Assembly: GCA_035772405.1 (NCBI GenBank)
Contig: JAYKKM010000438.1
Coordinates: forward strand, 1,394,001 to 1,458,000
Origin: Chrysogorgia sp. JL179-B06
Taxonomy: Eukaryota; Cnidaria; Anthozoa; Scleralcyonacea; Chrysogorgiidae
Length of the DNA stretch: 64,000 bases
Reading direction: 5' to 3'
Positions 15,621 through 25,886 of the stretch are shown piece by piece. Under the pieces are notes generated by a model. It searched no databases. It was not told where the DNA came from and saw only the letters and a list, made by a program, of their open reading frames with translations. The position numbers and the translations under genes were made by a program. Position 1 is the stretch's first letter. Each line of letters starts with the position of its first letter.

Positions 15621-16763
15621 AGCCTGGTTTCCATATGATCGCTACGATCGATACGATCGCTGCGATCGATACGATCGCTGCGATCGCTCAATTTTAAAAC
15701 CGGCGATCGTAGCGATCATATGGAAACAACACGCTCAGCGATTCTGGCGCTCGCAGCGATCGTAGCGATCGTAGCGATCGCGATCGCCGAGATAGAAAAT
15801 GATAGAAAACCCCCCTGAAAAAACCTCCGGAATTTTTCGCAACAATGCGACAGCTTTACACAGTTTTTCCGTATATATTAGTAAAAAATTCCGGGGGTTA
15901 GGATTCAGGGGTATCGGGGTCATTGTTTAGGATGGCAAAGACCGTTCGAGATGGCAAAGACCGTTTACGAAAGGGAAAACTGCCTCGGCGATCGCAGCGA
16001 TCGTAGCGATTATATGGAAACACTGGTTCAGCGATCCTGGCGATCTCAGCGATCTGTACGGTACCCCAGCGACATTCGGCTATATATCTATAAAACACAT
16101 TACTGTGGTAAGATTAAACGGTTCCTTCATTGTATACATCACGCAAATTTAGATGAATCAGTGAAACTAAAGCATTTTATGTAAATATTTTATGTAAATA
16201 TCTGTAAAAGAATTATCTGTCACGTAGCTGTGCCCGAAACTGTGGGACGAGAGTGTGAAAAGCTCCAAGCTCCTTCTCTCATTCGAAATATCTGTCGAAC
16301 CCAAAAACGATGTTTCCTTGGCGCAAGTTCGTCCAAACAAACTGGGACGAGATTAAGGCAGCACTTTTAAAATGCAATCCGAACGAGTTCTTTTTACGGG
16401 AGGCCGATTATACGTTAGACACATGATAAATTCGATGTTTGAAACCGACGTCGAATTTTGTCGAACCTAATGTGTATTAGATTCGACACATGATAAATTC
16501 GACGTTTGAAGTAGGCCTTACTGATAAGAGCAACTAGAATAAAATGCTGTGCTTGCGATAGTAAAAGAAAGTTGTCTTTGTTTACTTCGTCCATAACGAT
16601 CGCTTCAATCGCCACGATCGCTACGATCGCCGGTTTTAAAATTGAGCGATCGTAGCGATTATATGGAAACATGACGATCGCCGCGATCGCTACGATCGCC
16701 GGTTTTAAAATTGAGCGATCGTAGCGATCGTAGCGATCGTAGCGATCATATGGAAACCAGGCT
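15621..16763. mobile_element. Harbinger-like non-autonomous DNA transposon
   Basis: Termini are AGCCTGGTTTCCATATGATC on the left and its reverse complement on the right. They are flanked by the 3-bp duplication TAA (15618-15620 and 16764-16766), as expected of PIF/Harbinger elements. Subterminal regions are dense tandem runs of a roughly 9-bp CGATCGTAG motif and repeated copies of ATTTTAAAACCGGCGATCG. A 25-bp segment beginning GACACATGATAAATTCGA is repeated directly near 16420 and 16486. No transposase reading frame is visible. Internal copies of the TIR-like motif (near 15710, 16010, 16660) suggest nested or tandem derivatives. Confidence 0.75.
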
Positions 16764-18942
16764 TAAGCGTCCGGAACATGTTCGAGTAATGGCGGCCATA
16801 TAATCTCGTATAAAAACAGCCTGAAAAGGCGACTTCCCATGCTCTTTACAAAGATGTAAAAATTCGGGATACCAAAGATTGGGGCACTTTAAGAAACAAC
16901 GGACACTTACATAATTTACACTTTGTGACGTCCAAAAAAGTTCAATGTTTCTAATTAAAGTATCAGGCTCTTTTTAAGTCTTAACTTTAGAACGAGCATA
17001 AAAAGTGGCATAACCAAGGGGGCGGTCGGTCGCCCACCTCGTGAAAAGTTTAAATCTGTTGAGAAACTTGTGGGAAGGTGGGGGTTATGCTCCCTTCATG
17101 GTCAAGTGAGTTGACCAGTCAAATTGTTATACATGTAGCTTCTAACCAATTATTGACTAAATCTAAAGGTGGGATGGTGGGCTGATATTTTTATTCGATT
17201 CAGCTCACGAGACTTGCGTCTGACTGCTCAATCATTCTTCTCTTTGCATTAAAGTGCATACGCAATGTAAAATTCAGTTTGCAATAAATCTTAGTTTAAA
17301 AAGATCTCGAAATTATAAATATTGGCGTTTAGGACTCTTCCATGTCTCACTTCGCTCTTGAGATATGAAGATTTGTTTCATGGTTTGATATGTAGAGATC
17401 ACACTGCATACGTCACACTGCATTAGCCCTATGTACGACACGTAGCTTTTACTTCTTTCGAACAATGGCAGAAGCTAGTCCCTCCAGTATACCTTTCAAC
17501 TTAGGAACTTGAAAGGGATGTAAGAGATCACGTAATTCAAAAACGACTTTGCCAGCCAAAACGAATATAAATATCATTTTTACCTTCCTAAAAGAGCGGA
17601 TCCTATAGTACTACTACAGTAGTCTCACATTGCAGGAAATGCCATTTCAGAGGCTTCAACATTTTCCGCAAAAGCATAGTCTTTGACCCCTTACGAGTAT
17701 CAGTACCCTAATGAAAATCATTTTGGAAAACTGTTTTATTTTCGCTGGGGCCGGTCAACATTAAAACTGTTGCCCCTATAGCTAAACCAATGCATATGAA
17801 AATGCAGAGTAAGCAATGGTTAACAATGGTTCTGATAATGAAATTTCACTAAATGGAGTTCCCATGTACGTTGAAGCTTCCTATTCGTTTGTTGCTGAAA
17901 CTGGGGCAAAACAAGTAATTGAAAATTATTATTATTATTATTATTACGTCATACCAACATGAAAGCTCTAAATCAGGGCTTACTTATATTCAACAAGACG
18001 CCTGCTCAGGCGTTCACTTGGGCTACTGATTTGGGGGCAAGGCATGCAAGCGAATATGAAGCGAGTTCGGACTTTCGTTTTATTGCCAATGAATCGCTGT
18101 TGGAAAAGTTTACCGAGACCTGTAAACCTGCAAACCATTGCAAAGATTCTCTCCAAGATGAGAGAAACACAGATGAGAGATCTTCAGATCAATCATGAAG
18201 ACGGAAAGAACAGCCAAGGACAAACATATTATTACTCGGGCCTCCCCCCCTTGGGGGGAGAGCACGAGTCTTAGAAAGGGCTCTGTTTATTTTTTTTATT
18301 TTGGCAATGTCGCGAAATGGCAATTATTGCATCATTGTTGACTAAATTAGTAGACTAGTGAGCGAGACTATGAATGTGGGATTACTACATATGCGCAGTG
18401 AAGTTATCCCCAAAACAATTTTGCCCCCCGCAGTCGTTTTCATCATCCCGATCAACCTCTTACCCAGGCTTTCCACCTTTGCGAAACTGAAAACACTGCG
18501 TATATTTCTGATTTATTTACTCATCTGATCTGACACCTTTCTTCGAGTGCTCTTCACTGAAAATCTTTGATGTGGCTGGCAAGTATCTTGATCTTATATA
18601 CGCTCACAATCCAGATCGCTTTTGAAACGGGTTGGTCTACGATTTCGAGAACCTGTACTCGATCAAATTATATGTTTCCATTACCGATTACGCTTTTTGT
18701 CTACTAAATGTTTAATAATTTAATATGAGACTCAACATATGAATGCTTGCATATGAATGCTGTATGGAAATATGTTAACTGTTCTGAGGTAGCTGTAATA
18801 TTTTTATAAGCTTTGTTGCCTGTATTGTTTATTGTTATGTAATTATACAAAATAAAGTCGATGCTACAGTTTATTGTTTCATATTATACCAAGTAGAAGT
18901 ACTATTATTAAAGTATGCAATGTTGCTATATATCGAATTAAT
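16764..18942. other. Unassigned intronic sequence
   Basis: No recognisable coding region. An ATT trinucleotide run lies near 17927-17945 and a small C-rich/G-rich hairpin at about 18240-18262. Short open frames around 17959-18274 have no recognisable domain. Confidence 0.5.
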
Positions 18943-19256
18943 TACCCTGTTTCACTTGATATTGTACCAGTAAGCTTAAATGGGGCTCCAAAATGTTCTG
19001 GGTTATCAGTAAGTTTGTATCGATTGTTCATATTATATGCGAATGCTTACAAATGAACGTACAGTATATAAATCTCTGACACTCATTGTTGCCATTGACT
19101 TGAGTAACCCTGTTTCACTCGATATTTTACCTGTAAGCTTAAATGGGGCTCCAAAATGTTCTGGGTTATCAGTAAGTTTGTATCGATTGTTCATACATGT
19201 ATTATTATACACAAATGCTTACAAATGAACACACAGTATATAAATCTCTGACACCC
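18943..19256. repeat. Tandem duplication, about 164-bp unit
   Basis: Two direct copies, starting at 18943 and 19107, share ACCCTGTTTCAC, the segment TAAGCTTAAATGGGGCTCC and a terminal AATCTCTGACAC. The second copy differs by a small insertion near 19195-19210. Confidence 0.85.
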
Positions 19257-20313
19257 ATACCAACTATCAAGATCAAGGAGTAAAGAGTTTGTTGTTGTTT
19301 GACCTTGCTACTGCCAGCTAAATGCATGGTTTGATTTACTGCCATGCCTTATACACTGAGAAAAAGATTAACTGATTTAATGCTTGCTCAAACTGAACCT
19401 GTTTGCCGGACTGACCATATGAATTCTTATTACATGAGCACAGGCCGGCTCGCTTGCCAGGCTGACCCTGTTGACTAGAACTGGATTAGGTCAGCAAATA
19501 GGATGGCTCATTTGGTGGGGCAGACTTCTCAGTAAGCCAGCTTGGATACTGAGCCAACTCACCTTCATATAATCAAAGCCATTGGCCAACACTATGTTAT
19601 GGGTTTGTAATGATGGAAAATTTAACCACCCCTGCACTGACAGCTGTATCATTACATGTACCATTGTACCTACAACTATAGATTTGTGTATATTGAATTC
19701 AAATCACTGAATTTGCCTACAATGTCTTTCAACAAGCCACAACCTCAAGTAGCCCGAGTTAACGCCTAGCGGGCGTCTTGTTATTATTATACTGTGTTGA
19801 CATTTATCCCGTGAAACTCTGTAATATTAATCATGAAATATTGTGTTTTTGTCCGATTTAAATCAATTCTATATCGAAATGATCACTTGAATCTGGCGAA
19901 TCGAACGCTGTAGGTTTCGTCTACTTAAAATGTGAAGATCAGATGTTATATGAGAAAATGCGTATTAGCGATTAAAGCGAGACTCGTCTCTAAAATCAAA
20001 GGACATGGCTTCAAGATCTATTCGTTGTTTACCCGATGATTTAATGCTCTTATGTCCATTAAACCGATGTAATTTCGTAACAGATATGTTTCGTATGCCT
20101 TGCCGTTGTTTTTTATATAAATTTTGACACACGAAGACCTTCAATCGAACAGATATTAGAAAAAATAACATTGCCGCGTCGGGTATAATATATCACAACA
20201 GCATCAGCATGTTTTATAGTGCCTGTCACTTCATTTATCACTTCATCAATGTTCTTCATTCTTCCATTTACAGCAATTGAGCAACATATTTCAGTACAAT
20301 TTAGCAGCATATT
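19257..20313. other. Unassigned sequence left of the giant element
   Basis: No supported gene. A minus-strand frame at 20312-20170 stays open up to the element boundary, but I do not recognise the product and cannot separate it from chance. Confidence 0.4.
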
Positions 20314-20776
20314 AGTAGATAACCCCCCCCATATGGTGGTATATTTAATGAGGTAGGATGGCATATATAATTAGGCAGGATGCCGTCCTTATGGTGGTAT
20401 ATTTAATGAGGCAGGATGCCGTCCTTATGGTGGTATATTTAATTAGGTAGGATACTGCATAATTAAATATTCAATCGTTATTAACGTCTTAGGCCTCTTA
20501 CACCTTCACGACCCCAATATTGAGGTAGGATGGCATATATAATTAGGCAGGATGCCGTCCTTATGGTGGTATATTTAATGAGGCAGGATGCCGTCCTTAT
20601 GGTGGTATATTTAATTAGGTAGGATACCGTATCATTAAATATATTATATAATTATTAACGTCAAGGGTCTTGTTTAAAGTTTTATATACGATAGCTTCGT
20701 ATTTATACACTTGATATCTATCCATGTGGTCAGACTCATTGTGGAACAGTAGGCATCCCGAAAGCAGCGCATCACA

Positions 20777-21228
20777 ATGGATATTATTTGGGACGAATTG
20801 AGGAGAAATAACGTAAACATCGATAAAGATACGCTATCGTTCCATATCAATACATGTCTTAATGAACACAGAGACTTGTACGAATGTTTTAGCGTTCAAC
20901 TTAATCCAGAATCTTTTCATCTTGTTTACGAAGAAATGAATGTGGATAATTTTGGCCGAGTTATCGCCTATCTTACATTCGTATACCGGTTATGCGATTC
21001 CTGCGATGTACTGAAATAGTCCGAGAAGCCGTAAGAAGAACGATCGAAGATTTCAAACTGATAGACATCAAGGAATATGAACGTAAATCGGTTGGAAATT
21101 GTGGCATGAAAGTAATGCTAGCGAAACTGTTTCTAAAGGCAGTATTTTCATATTTCCGTGTGCAAAGACATCTCCCTCTTCTTCGCGCGTTTTTTATCCG
21201 AGCCAAGAGCGTTGCGTACAAAAAGTAA
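20777..21228 (+). pseudogene. Bcl-2-like (BH1-containing) gene, left arm, frameshifted
   Basis: Left-arm copy of the gene intact at 31041-31499. The frame runs from ATG at 20777 through the BH1-like stretch NVDNFGRVIAYLTF and stops at 21019. A 2-bp insertion near 21008 (TGTACTGAAA against TGTAGAAA in the right arm) shifts the frame, and the C-terminal part continues in another frame from about 20992 to 21228. Because only one arm carries this lesion, it arose after the arms formed or escaped gene conversion. Role in the element is unknown; see the right-arm entry. Confidence 0.6.
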
Positions 21229-21299
21229 TTAGTATTGTTAGCGTGACGAACGCGTAGCACATGTGAGGGACGGAAGTAATTTCGACTCCTTGACTCTCA

Positions 21300-21539
21300 T
21301 TGGGAGTCGTGCGATTACCTAAGCGTTCGTTTGAACCTATATGTCTTCGTTCGAATGAACCTGTGTTTTCACCGCATCTATACAAAGAGATGAACCCTAA
21401 TAATTTTGGCCGTATTATGGCTTATCTCGTTTTAGTGTACACAATTCCTATGATGAAGAAACACTTCGGGAAACAGTTCGAAGAACTGTTCAAGATCTCA
21501 AACATATTGAAAAAATATAAAGTTAATCGTCTTGGTTAA
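21300..21539 (+). pseudogene. Bcl-2-like family, decayed tandem copy 2
   Basis: Diverged copy of the gene at 20777. The window NPNNFGRIMAYLVLVY aligns with NVDNFGRVIAYLTFVY of the outer copy. It then shifts frame, and a segment readable as ETLRETVRRT-like in the next frame matches VREAVRRTIED of copy 1. No intact N-terminus is visible. Confidence 0.5.
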
Positions 21540-21585
21540 ACTGGATGACTCGGCTATTTTATGACGCCGTTGTCATGATGTATAT

Positions 21586-21860
21586 TCACGTTGTTAAGGT
21601 TAAGATTGGCCGAATTATCGCTAATATTCTCGCGTTAGTGTACGGGATTCCAATGGGGGAAGAAACCCTTCGGGAAACAGTGTGAAGAACTGTTCAAGAT
21701 CTCAAACGCATCGACATAGTTAGTTTTGGCGTAAAGTATTGAAGAAACCATTCGCAAAATGATCAGGAATTACAAAATAAGGTTTCCTGGCAGAAGAAGT
21801 ATTATATCTAAGAGTTTTAAATTGGTTGAACGGCTTTACTTCATAGAGAACGACGGAGCG
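21586..21860 (+). pseudogene. Bcl-2-like family, decayed tandem copy 3
   Basis: Reads KIGRIIANILALVYGIP then EETLRETV, a stop and RTVQDLKRIDI. This parallels the BH1-like and following helix of copy 1. A further short match (EETIRKMIRNYKI) and a basic C-terminal stretch follow to about 21860. Confidence 0.45.
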
Positions 21861-21973
21861 AGGAGTTAGAACGAGGATATAAAGCGGACTACCTCTAGCA
21901 GCTTGAATAAATTTGTCCACCAGATCTTATAGATAAAAGCGTGGGAGCCATTAAGTGTAATTAAAGGATTACA

Positions 21974-22135
21974 TGCATGTTTGATAGCATAAGCGTTCAA
22001 ATTGGCAGAAATAACTTACCGAGTAATAATTTCGGGGGAATTATCACTTATCGAACCTTCGTTTATCGATTAAGCGATTCCTGTGTCGAAGAAACACTTT
22101 GGGAAGCAGTGTGAACAACTGTTGGCATTGCTTTC
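21974..22135 (+). pseudogene. Bcl-2-like family, decayed tandem copy 4
   Basis: Reads ISVQIG, then NNFGGIITYRTFVYRL and EETLWEAV before a stop. The order and spacing are those of FSVQL, DNFGRVIAYLTFVYRL and VREAV in copy 1. The arginine of the BH1-like GR pair is replaced by glycine. Confidence 0.45.
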
Positions 22136-22858
22136 AAAGCGTTGCTAGGCCAACTATCCTACGGCCGATATTTGCATATTTCGCCTGAAAGCATGTGTTT
22201 ACAAGGGCACTTATGGAGATATACAAAACCTTATTAATACGTGACACAAATATAGAGTTAAAAAATATTTATATCAGTTACATACGTATACATGTTTTTC
22301 AACGTTTACTTTAACGGGGCATACCTAACAGAAACTAATTAGTATTTTTCGCCTTTCACCTTTACAAGCTTTGGGACCCCCCATGGTATTGTATTAGGCC
22401 CGTTTAGGCCCTATCTGGCCTTCTTTGGCCCGATAAGGCCTTTTGGCCCGTTCGTAGGAGGGAGTTTATACGGTCATCACGCTCCCATCTCTTGTCCTCG
22501 TGAAAGGTTCGAAAGTTTTCTTCGAAATGTAGGCATGAAGATTTGTAAGTCCGTAAGAATAGTGATTATAAATGATTGATTTGAACAAATAACGTTCGAA
22601 ACTAATAAAGTCCCTGTACAAGAACAAAAACCCTAACCATAACCATAACCCAAATAAAAACTCTAGTCCTAGCCCTGAAATAAAGGAATACTAACCCTAC
22701 TTTTAAACAAAAGATTTCAATTATGTAATACACGAAGTAAGAGCCCCATTTTGACTATTTGCGATATTCACCTATTTGCGTATAATATAGCATTTGAGGA
22801 AATTTCTAGCGGGGAATTCAAAATAGGGCTTTTTGGCAATGTTTAAAGACAGATATCT

Positions 22859-23550
22859 CGGACACGAATGGACAAAATCGAAAACCGTAAAAGAACTAAT
22901 CAGCTATTTTTGCGTCCTCTATACAGAGAGAACTAAAATTTATGGAGGGATTATATGATCGAGCTTTAAATTTGGCTGACTCAGTTCATTTTCAAAGTTA
23001 TTGTGTACCTAAAAACCTGTGTAGAGGGACATCAAAGATTGTTCAACGGTATAAGTGTCCAAATAGATGGATTAAATCTTTAACGCGTTTATGATGAAAT
23101 GAAACCTAGCGACTTTAACGTATAACCTAAGGGATTCTCTTGACGAAGAGAAGCCGTACGAAGAACGAATTTTGAATTGTCAAACGAAGCGATGGTTGAG
23201 TGCTCGGACACGAATGGACAAAATCGAAAACCGTAAAAGAACTAATCAGCTATTTTTGCGTCCTCTATACAGAGAGAACTAAAATTTATGGAGGGTTTAT
23301 ATGATCGAGCTTTAAATTTGGCTGACTCAGTTCATTTTCAAAGTTATTGTGTACCTAAAAACCTGTGTAGAGGGACATCAAAGATTGTTCAACGGTATAA
23401 GTGTCCAAATAGATGGATTAAATCTTTAACGCGTTTATGATGAAATGAAACCTAGCGACTTTAACGTATAACCTAAGGGATTCTCTTGACGAAGAGAAGC
23501 CGTTCGAAGAACGAATTTTGAATTGTCAAACGAAGCGATGGTTGAGTGCT
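22859..23550 (+). repeat. Arm-specific 346-bp tandem duplication
   Basis: Two adjacent direct copies starting at 22859 and 23205, both beginning CGGACACGAATGG, nearly identical. Only one copy exists in the opposite arm (about 29104-29450), so the duplication post-dates arm formation. Confidence 0.9.
23041..23536 (+). pseudogene. Bcl-2-like family, decayed copies 5a and 5b
   Basis: Two copies, about 23041-23190 and 23387-23536, created by the local 346-bp tandem duplication. Each reads ISVQIDGLNL, a stop, then VYDEMKPSDFNV and a stop, paralleling the FSVQLNPESFHLVYEEMNVDNF region of copy 1. The right arm holds only one such copy near 29160-29290. Confidence 0.4.
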
Positions 23551-24160
23551 CACTTGGACAATAGCCCGTGGGTCGTTAAGAGGCATTAGTGGTGCAACTC
23601 ACAAATATTTGCATGTCTTGGGAATATTTAATTGTTTTGAGGGTACACACTAGGATATTTATGGGTAAACCGGCATTAGTCAATATGGGATAATTAGGGA
23701 TATTTATCATCCATGACTTCGATGTGAGGCGTTCTTAACACTAATTAAGTATTCCCTCGTAGACTCCTAACTCCAACCTCTTCAAAGCATTCATTTGCCT
23801 GCAAGCGAAATAAAACTTTATCAATATTGCTTTTCTGGATGCAATCGAAATACTGAGAACTTTAACGTGGTTGCTAAGCTTTATTTGGCTGAATCAGACC
23901 ATTCGAGAAGCCAAAGCTAGGCGGTTCTCAGTGTTGCGAACGAAAGTAATTAGCGTTAAGAACGCCTCACATCCCGTGTAGACTCCTAACCCTATTCCAC
24001 GTTCATAACTCTAAATTTAATTATATTTGGAATATCACCGATTCCAATTCCGACTCCTTGACTCTCATCAGGAGTTGTGCGATTGCTTAAGTCTTCGACT
24101 GCACCTATATGTCTGTCTCCGCGTTCGACTGAACCTAGTGTGTTTTCGCCACATCTATAC

Positions 24161-24304
24161 AAAGAGATGAACCCTAATAATGTTTTGCCGTATTATGGCT
24201 TATCTCGCTTTAGTGTACACAATTCCTATGATGAAGAAACACTTCGGGAAACAGTGCGAAGAACTGTTCAAGATCTCACACATATTGACTTGGAAAAAAT
24301 ATAA
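24161..24304 (+). pseudogene. Bcl-2-like family, decayed tandem copy 6
   Basis: Reads LYKEMNPNN, loses frame within the BH1-like motif, then continues as YDEETLRETVRRTVQDL and ends DLEKI. It is closest to copy 2. It is the innermost recognisable member and faces the convergent 148-codon gene at 24517. Confidence 0.5.
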
Positions 24305-24516
24305 ATTTAAACGGCATTGCGTTACAGCGTTGTTATGCTAATGCTTATTGAGATTAGCAAACCATTTGTCGGACTTTCACCAACTACCCTCGGAAGAAAG
24401 GCAATCTATAATTGTCAGGCGAGTGATGAAAATACATTTTAATTTCATTTTATTCCCTAATACACATTACGTGTTGTTACAGCAGTCACTAAAATTAATA
24501 TGCATGGTAAGAATGT

Positions 24517-24963
24517 TTAGTCCCTAATTCCATATAGCAAGTCCCTCGACTGTTCGAATAATAACGCTACAAAATCATCGGCTTCTCTGTCAAACATTAA
24601 TTCGCTTTTCCTTCTTTTTTTCTCTCGCTGCATATTGGCGTAGCTGGTTAACCAATATGATATCTTGTCGTTATGATAGGAACTGCGTTTCTCATTAGGA
24701 TTCCAAGGCTGTATCGTTTCTTCTTTAGCTTTTGTAACCATTTTCTGCAGTGTTTTTCTTGCCTTTAGTTTTAGGATTGTGTGTGCCCGAAGTAATTGCG
24801 TGTTTAAATCGTCGTCTTTTCGGTTCTCCACAAGTTGATGATCTCGTATATAAAGTCGAAGGTTCATTGCCCGTCTCCATTCTTTATTTTCTCCGTCACA
24901 GAACCAAAATGTGCCATTCTTCGTTGTTGATGTAGAAGCGGGTTTTCCACGAAGACACTTCAT
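24517..24963 (-). CDS. 148-codon protein with GRF-like N-terminus, left arm
   Basis: Uninterrupted frame whose predicted protein is identical to the right-arm copy at 27696-28142. The N-terminus has a C-x2-GKPA ... GTFWFC pattern that recalls GRF-type zinc fingers, small nucleic-acid-binding modules. The second and fourth canonical metal ligands are not evident, so this is a weak assignment. The rest is charged and probably helical, with basic clusters (KLKARK, REKKRRKSE) and no signal peptide or membrane segment. On its strand an AATAAA lies about 65 bp past the stop (24454-24449). It converges with the Bcl-2-like array. Being intact beside mostly broken neighbours suggests selection, recent arm homogenisation, or both. 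Confidence 0.55.
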   Translation of the reverse strand: MKCLRGKPASTSTTKNGTFWFCDGENKEWRRAMNLRLYIRDHQLVENRKDDDLNTQLLRAHTILKLKARKTLQKMVTKAKEETIQPWNPNEKRSSYHNDKISYWLTSYANMQREKKRRKSELMFDREADDFVALLFEQSRDLLYGIRD

Positions 24964-25139
24964 TGCGGTGATGTTACGCTGAAGAGAATCAGTACTCGAA
25001 TGGAACGACGCTGTATTTACTCTACGGTTACAGAACTGTTAATCGCCCCATATGCCCCACAAAACACACCAAATGGCCCGGAGGGCCTTTTTCGCGGCCC
25101 TGTGGCCCGTTTGAGAAATATACCCACTATCCCCGCTCT

Positions 25140-25262
25140 AAAGCAAAGTTAAATGTTAAAGTAATGTTAAAAGTTAAAAGTTAATGTAAAGTTAAAAGTA
25201 AAATTAAAAGTTAAAGGCAGGGTCGATCATCACTTGACCGTTCGCTAACAGTTTCTTGACAA
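25140..25262 (-). mobile_element. LINE 3' end with TTTAAC-type tail, inverted
   Basis: On the minus strand, TCAAGAAACTGTTAGCGAAC and the following ATGATCGACCCTGC match the 3' end of the LINE fragment at 25584-25886. They are followed by a TTTAAC-rich tail, so this looks like a second, extremely 5'-truncated insertion in the opposite orientation, abutting the left arm's inner edge. Confidence 0.6.
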
Positions 25263-25309
25263 ACGTTTTTCATGTTTTGTGCAATGAAAAATTTGATCCT
25301 GTGTCAGGG

Positions 25310-25440
25310 GTGAGCGGAGATAGTAGGTATATTTCTCAAACGGGCCACAGGGCCACGAAAAAGGCCCCCAGGGCCATTTTGAAGGATTTATCCCCAGAGA
25401 AAGGGCCACGAAAAAGGCCCTCCGTGCAATTTTGTAAACT
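25310..25440 (+). repeat. Extra partial copy of the arm's inner edge
   Basis: GAGCGGAGATAGTAGGTATA and the following CTCAAACGGGCCACAGGGCC tract repeat the right arm's innermost sequence (27521 onward) with substitutions, then a second GGCC-rich stretch follows. It marks rearrangement of the spacer boundary. Confidence 0.7.
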
Positions 25441-25583
25441 TATCAATATAAATGTTATGCAGTGAACTAAACTATTCAGTTGACATCATTAAAGTAAAGT
25501 TAAAAGTTTAAGTAAAAAGTTAAAGTAAATTTAAAGTTAAAGTTTAAAGTTTAAACTGCTACGGCTGCTACCTCTAGAGGACT

Positions 25584-25886
25584 GCCACCTCTGTCCTACT
25601 GGCACGAGTACATGGACTTAGTATACCTTTTTAAAGCATTAGTTGGTTCATGTGACTCTTACATTTATATTAATTCCTCCAGCCGTGTACCATCCGTACA
25701 AACCGATCAAATCAATTGGTTTTAAATATCCCTAAAGTGAATAGCGTAACTTTTCAGAACAGTTTCTACTGTAGAACGCCTAGGATATTCAACTCTCTGC
25801 CATCACATCTGCGAGACGTTAACCTTTCTATCAAGAAACTGTTAGCGAACGCTCAAGTGATGATCGACCCTGCATTTAACTTTTAA
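25584..25886 (+). pseudogene. LINE reverse transcriptase C-terminal fragment
   Basis: Reads LSYWHEYMDLVYLFKALVG, then after frame changes RTPRIFNSLPSHLRD and SIKKLL before a stop. This is the conserved C-terminal tail of non-LTR retrotransposon ORF2 (a W/F-NSLP-x-xLR pattern). The 3' end runs directly into the TTTAAC-type array, which is best explained as the LINE's microsatellite tail. Strongly 5'-truncated and frameshifted. Confidence 0.75.

Larger units (their letters stand above)
20314..25138 (+). repeat. Left arm of the giant inverted repeat
   Basis: Reverse-complement match to 27521-31785. It differs by an extra subterminal copy of a GGCAGGATGCCGTCC-containing minisatellite (20340-20640), an extra 346-bp tandem copy (22859-23550), about 27 bp of extra GGCC-rich sequence near 22405, and scattered substitutions and small indels. 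Its outer edge has a short C-run (20323-20330). Its inner edge is a GGCC-rich palindromic tract (25074-25138). Confidence 0.95.

Noticed and set aside
18236..18262. C-rich/G-rich hairpin as a terminator
   Set aside because: Bacterial-type terminators are not expected in this context and no gene precedes it.
20113..20364. 83-codon minus-strand frame at the element's left edge as a host exon
   Set aside because: It crosses the element boundary, has no splice sites I could support and no recognisable domain.
22628..22700. CCCTAA/CCATAA telomere-like words in the arms (also about 29640-29672)
   Set aside because: Only a few degenerate copies with no continuous telomere array; treated as chance or weak similarity.
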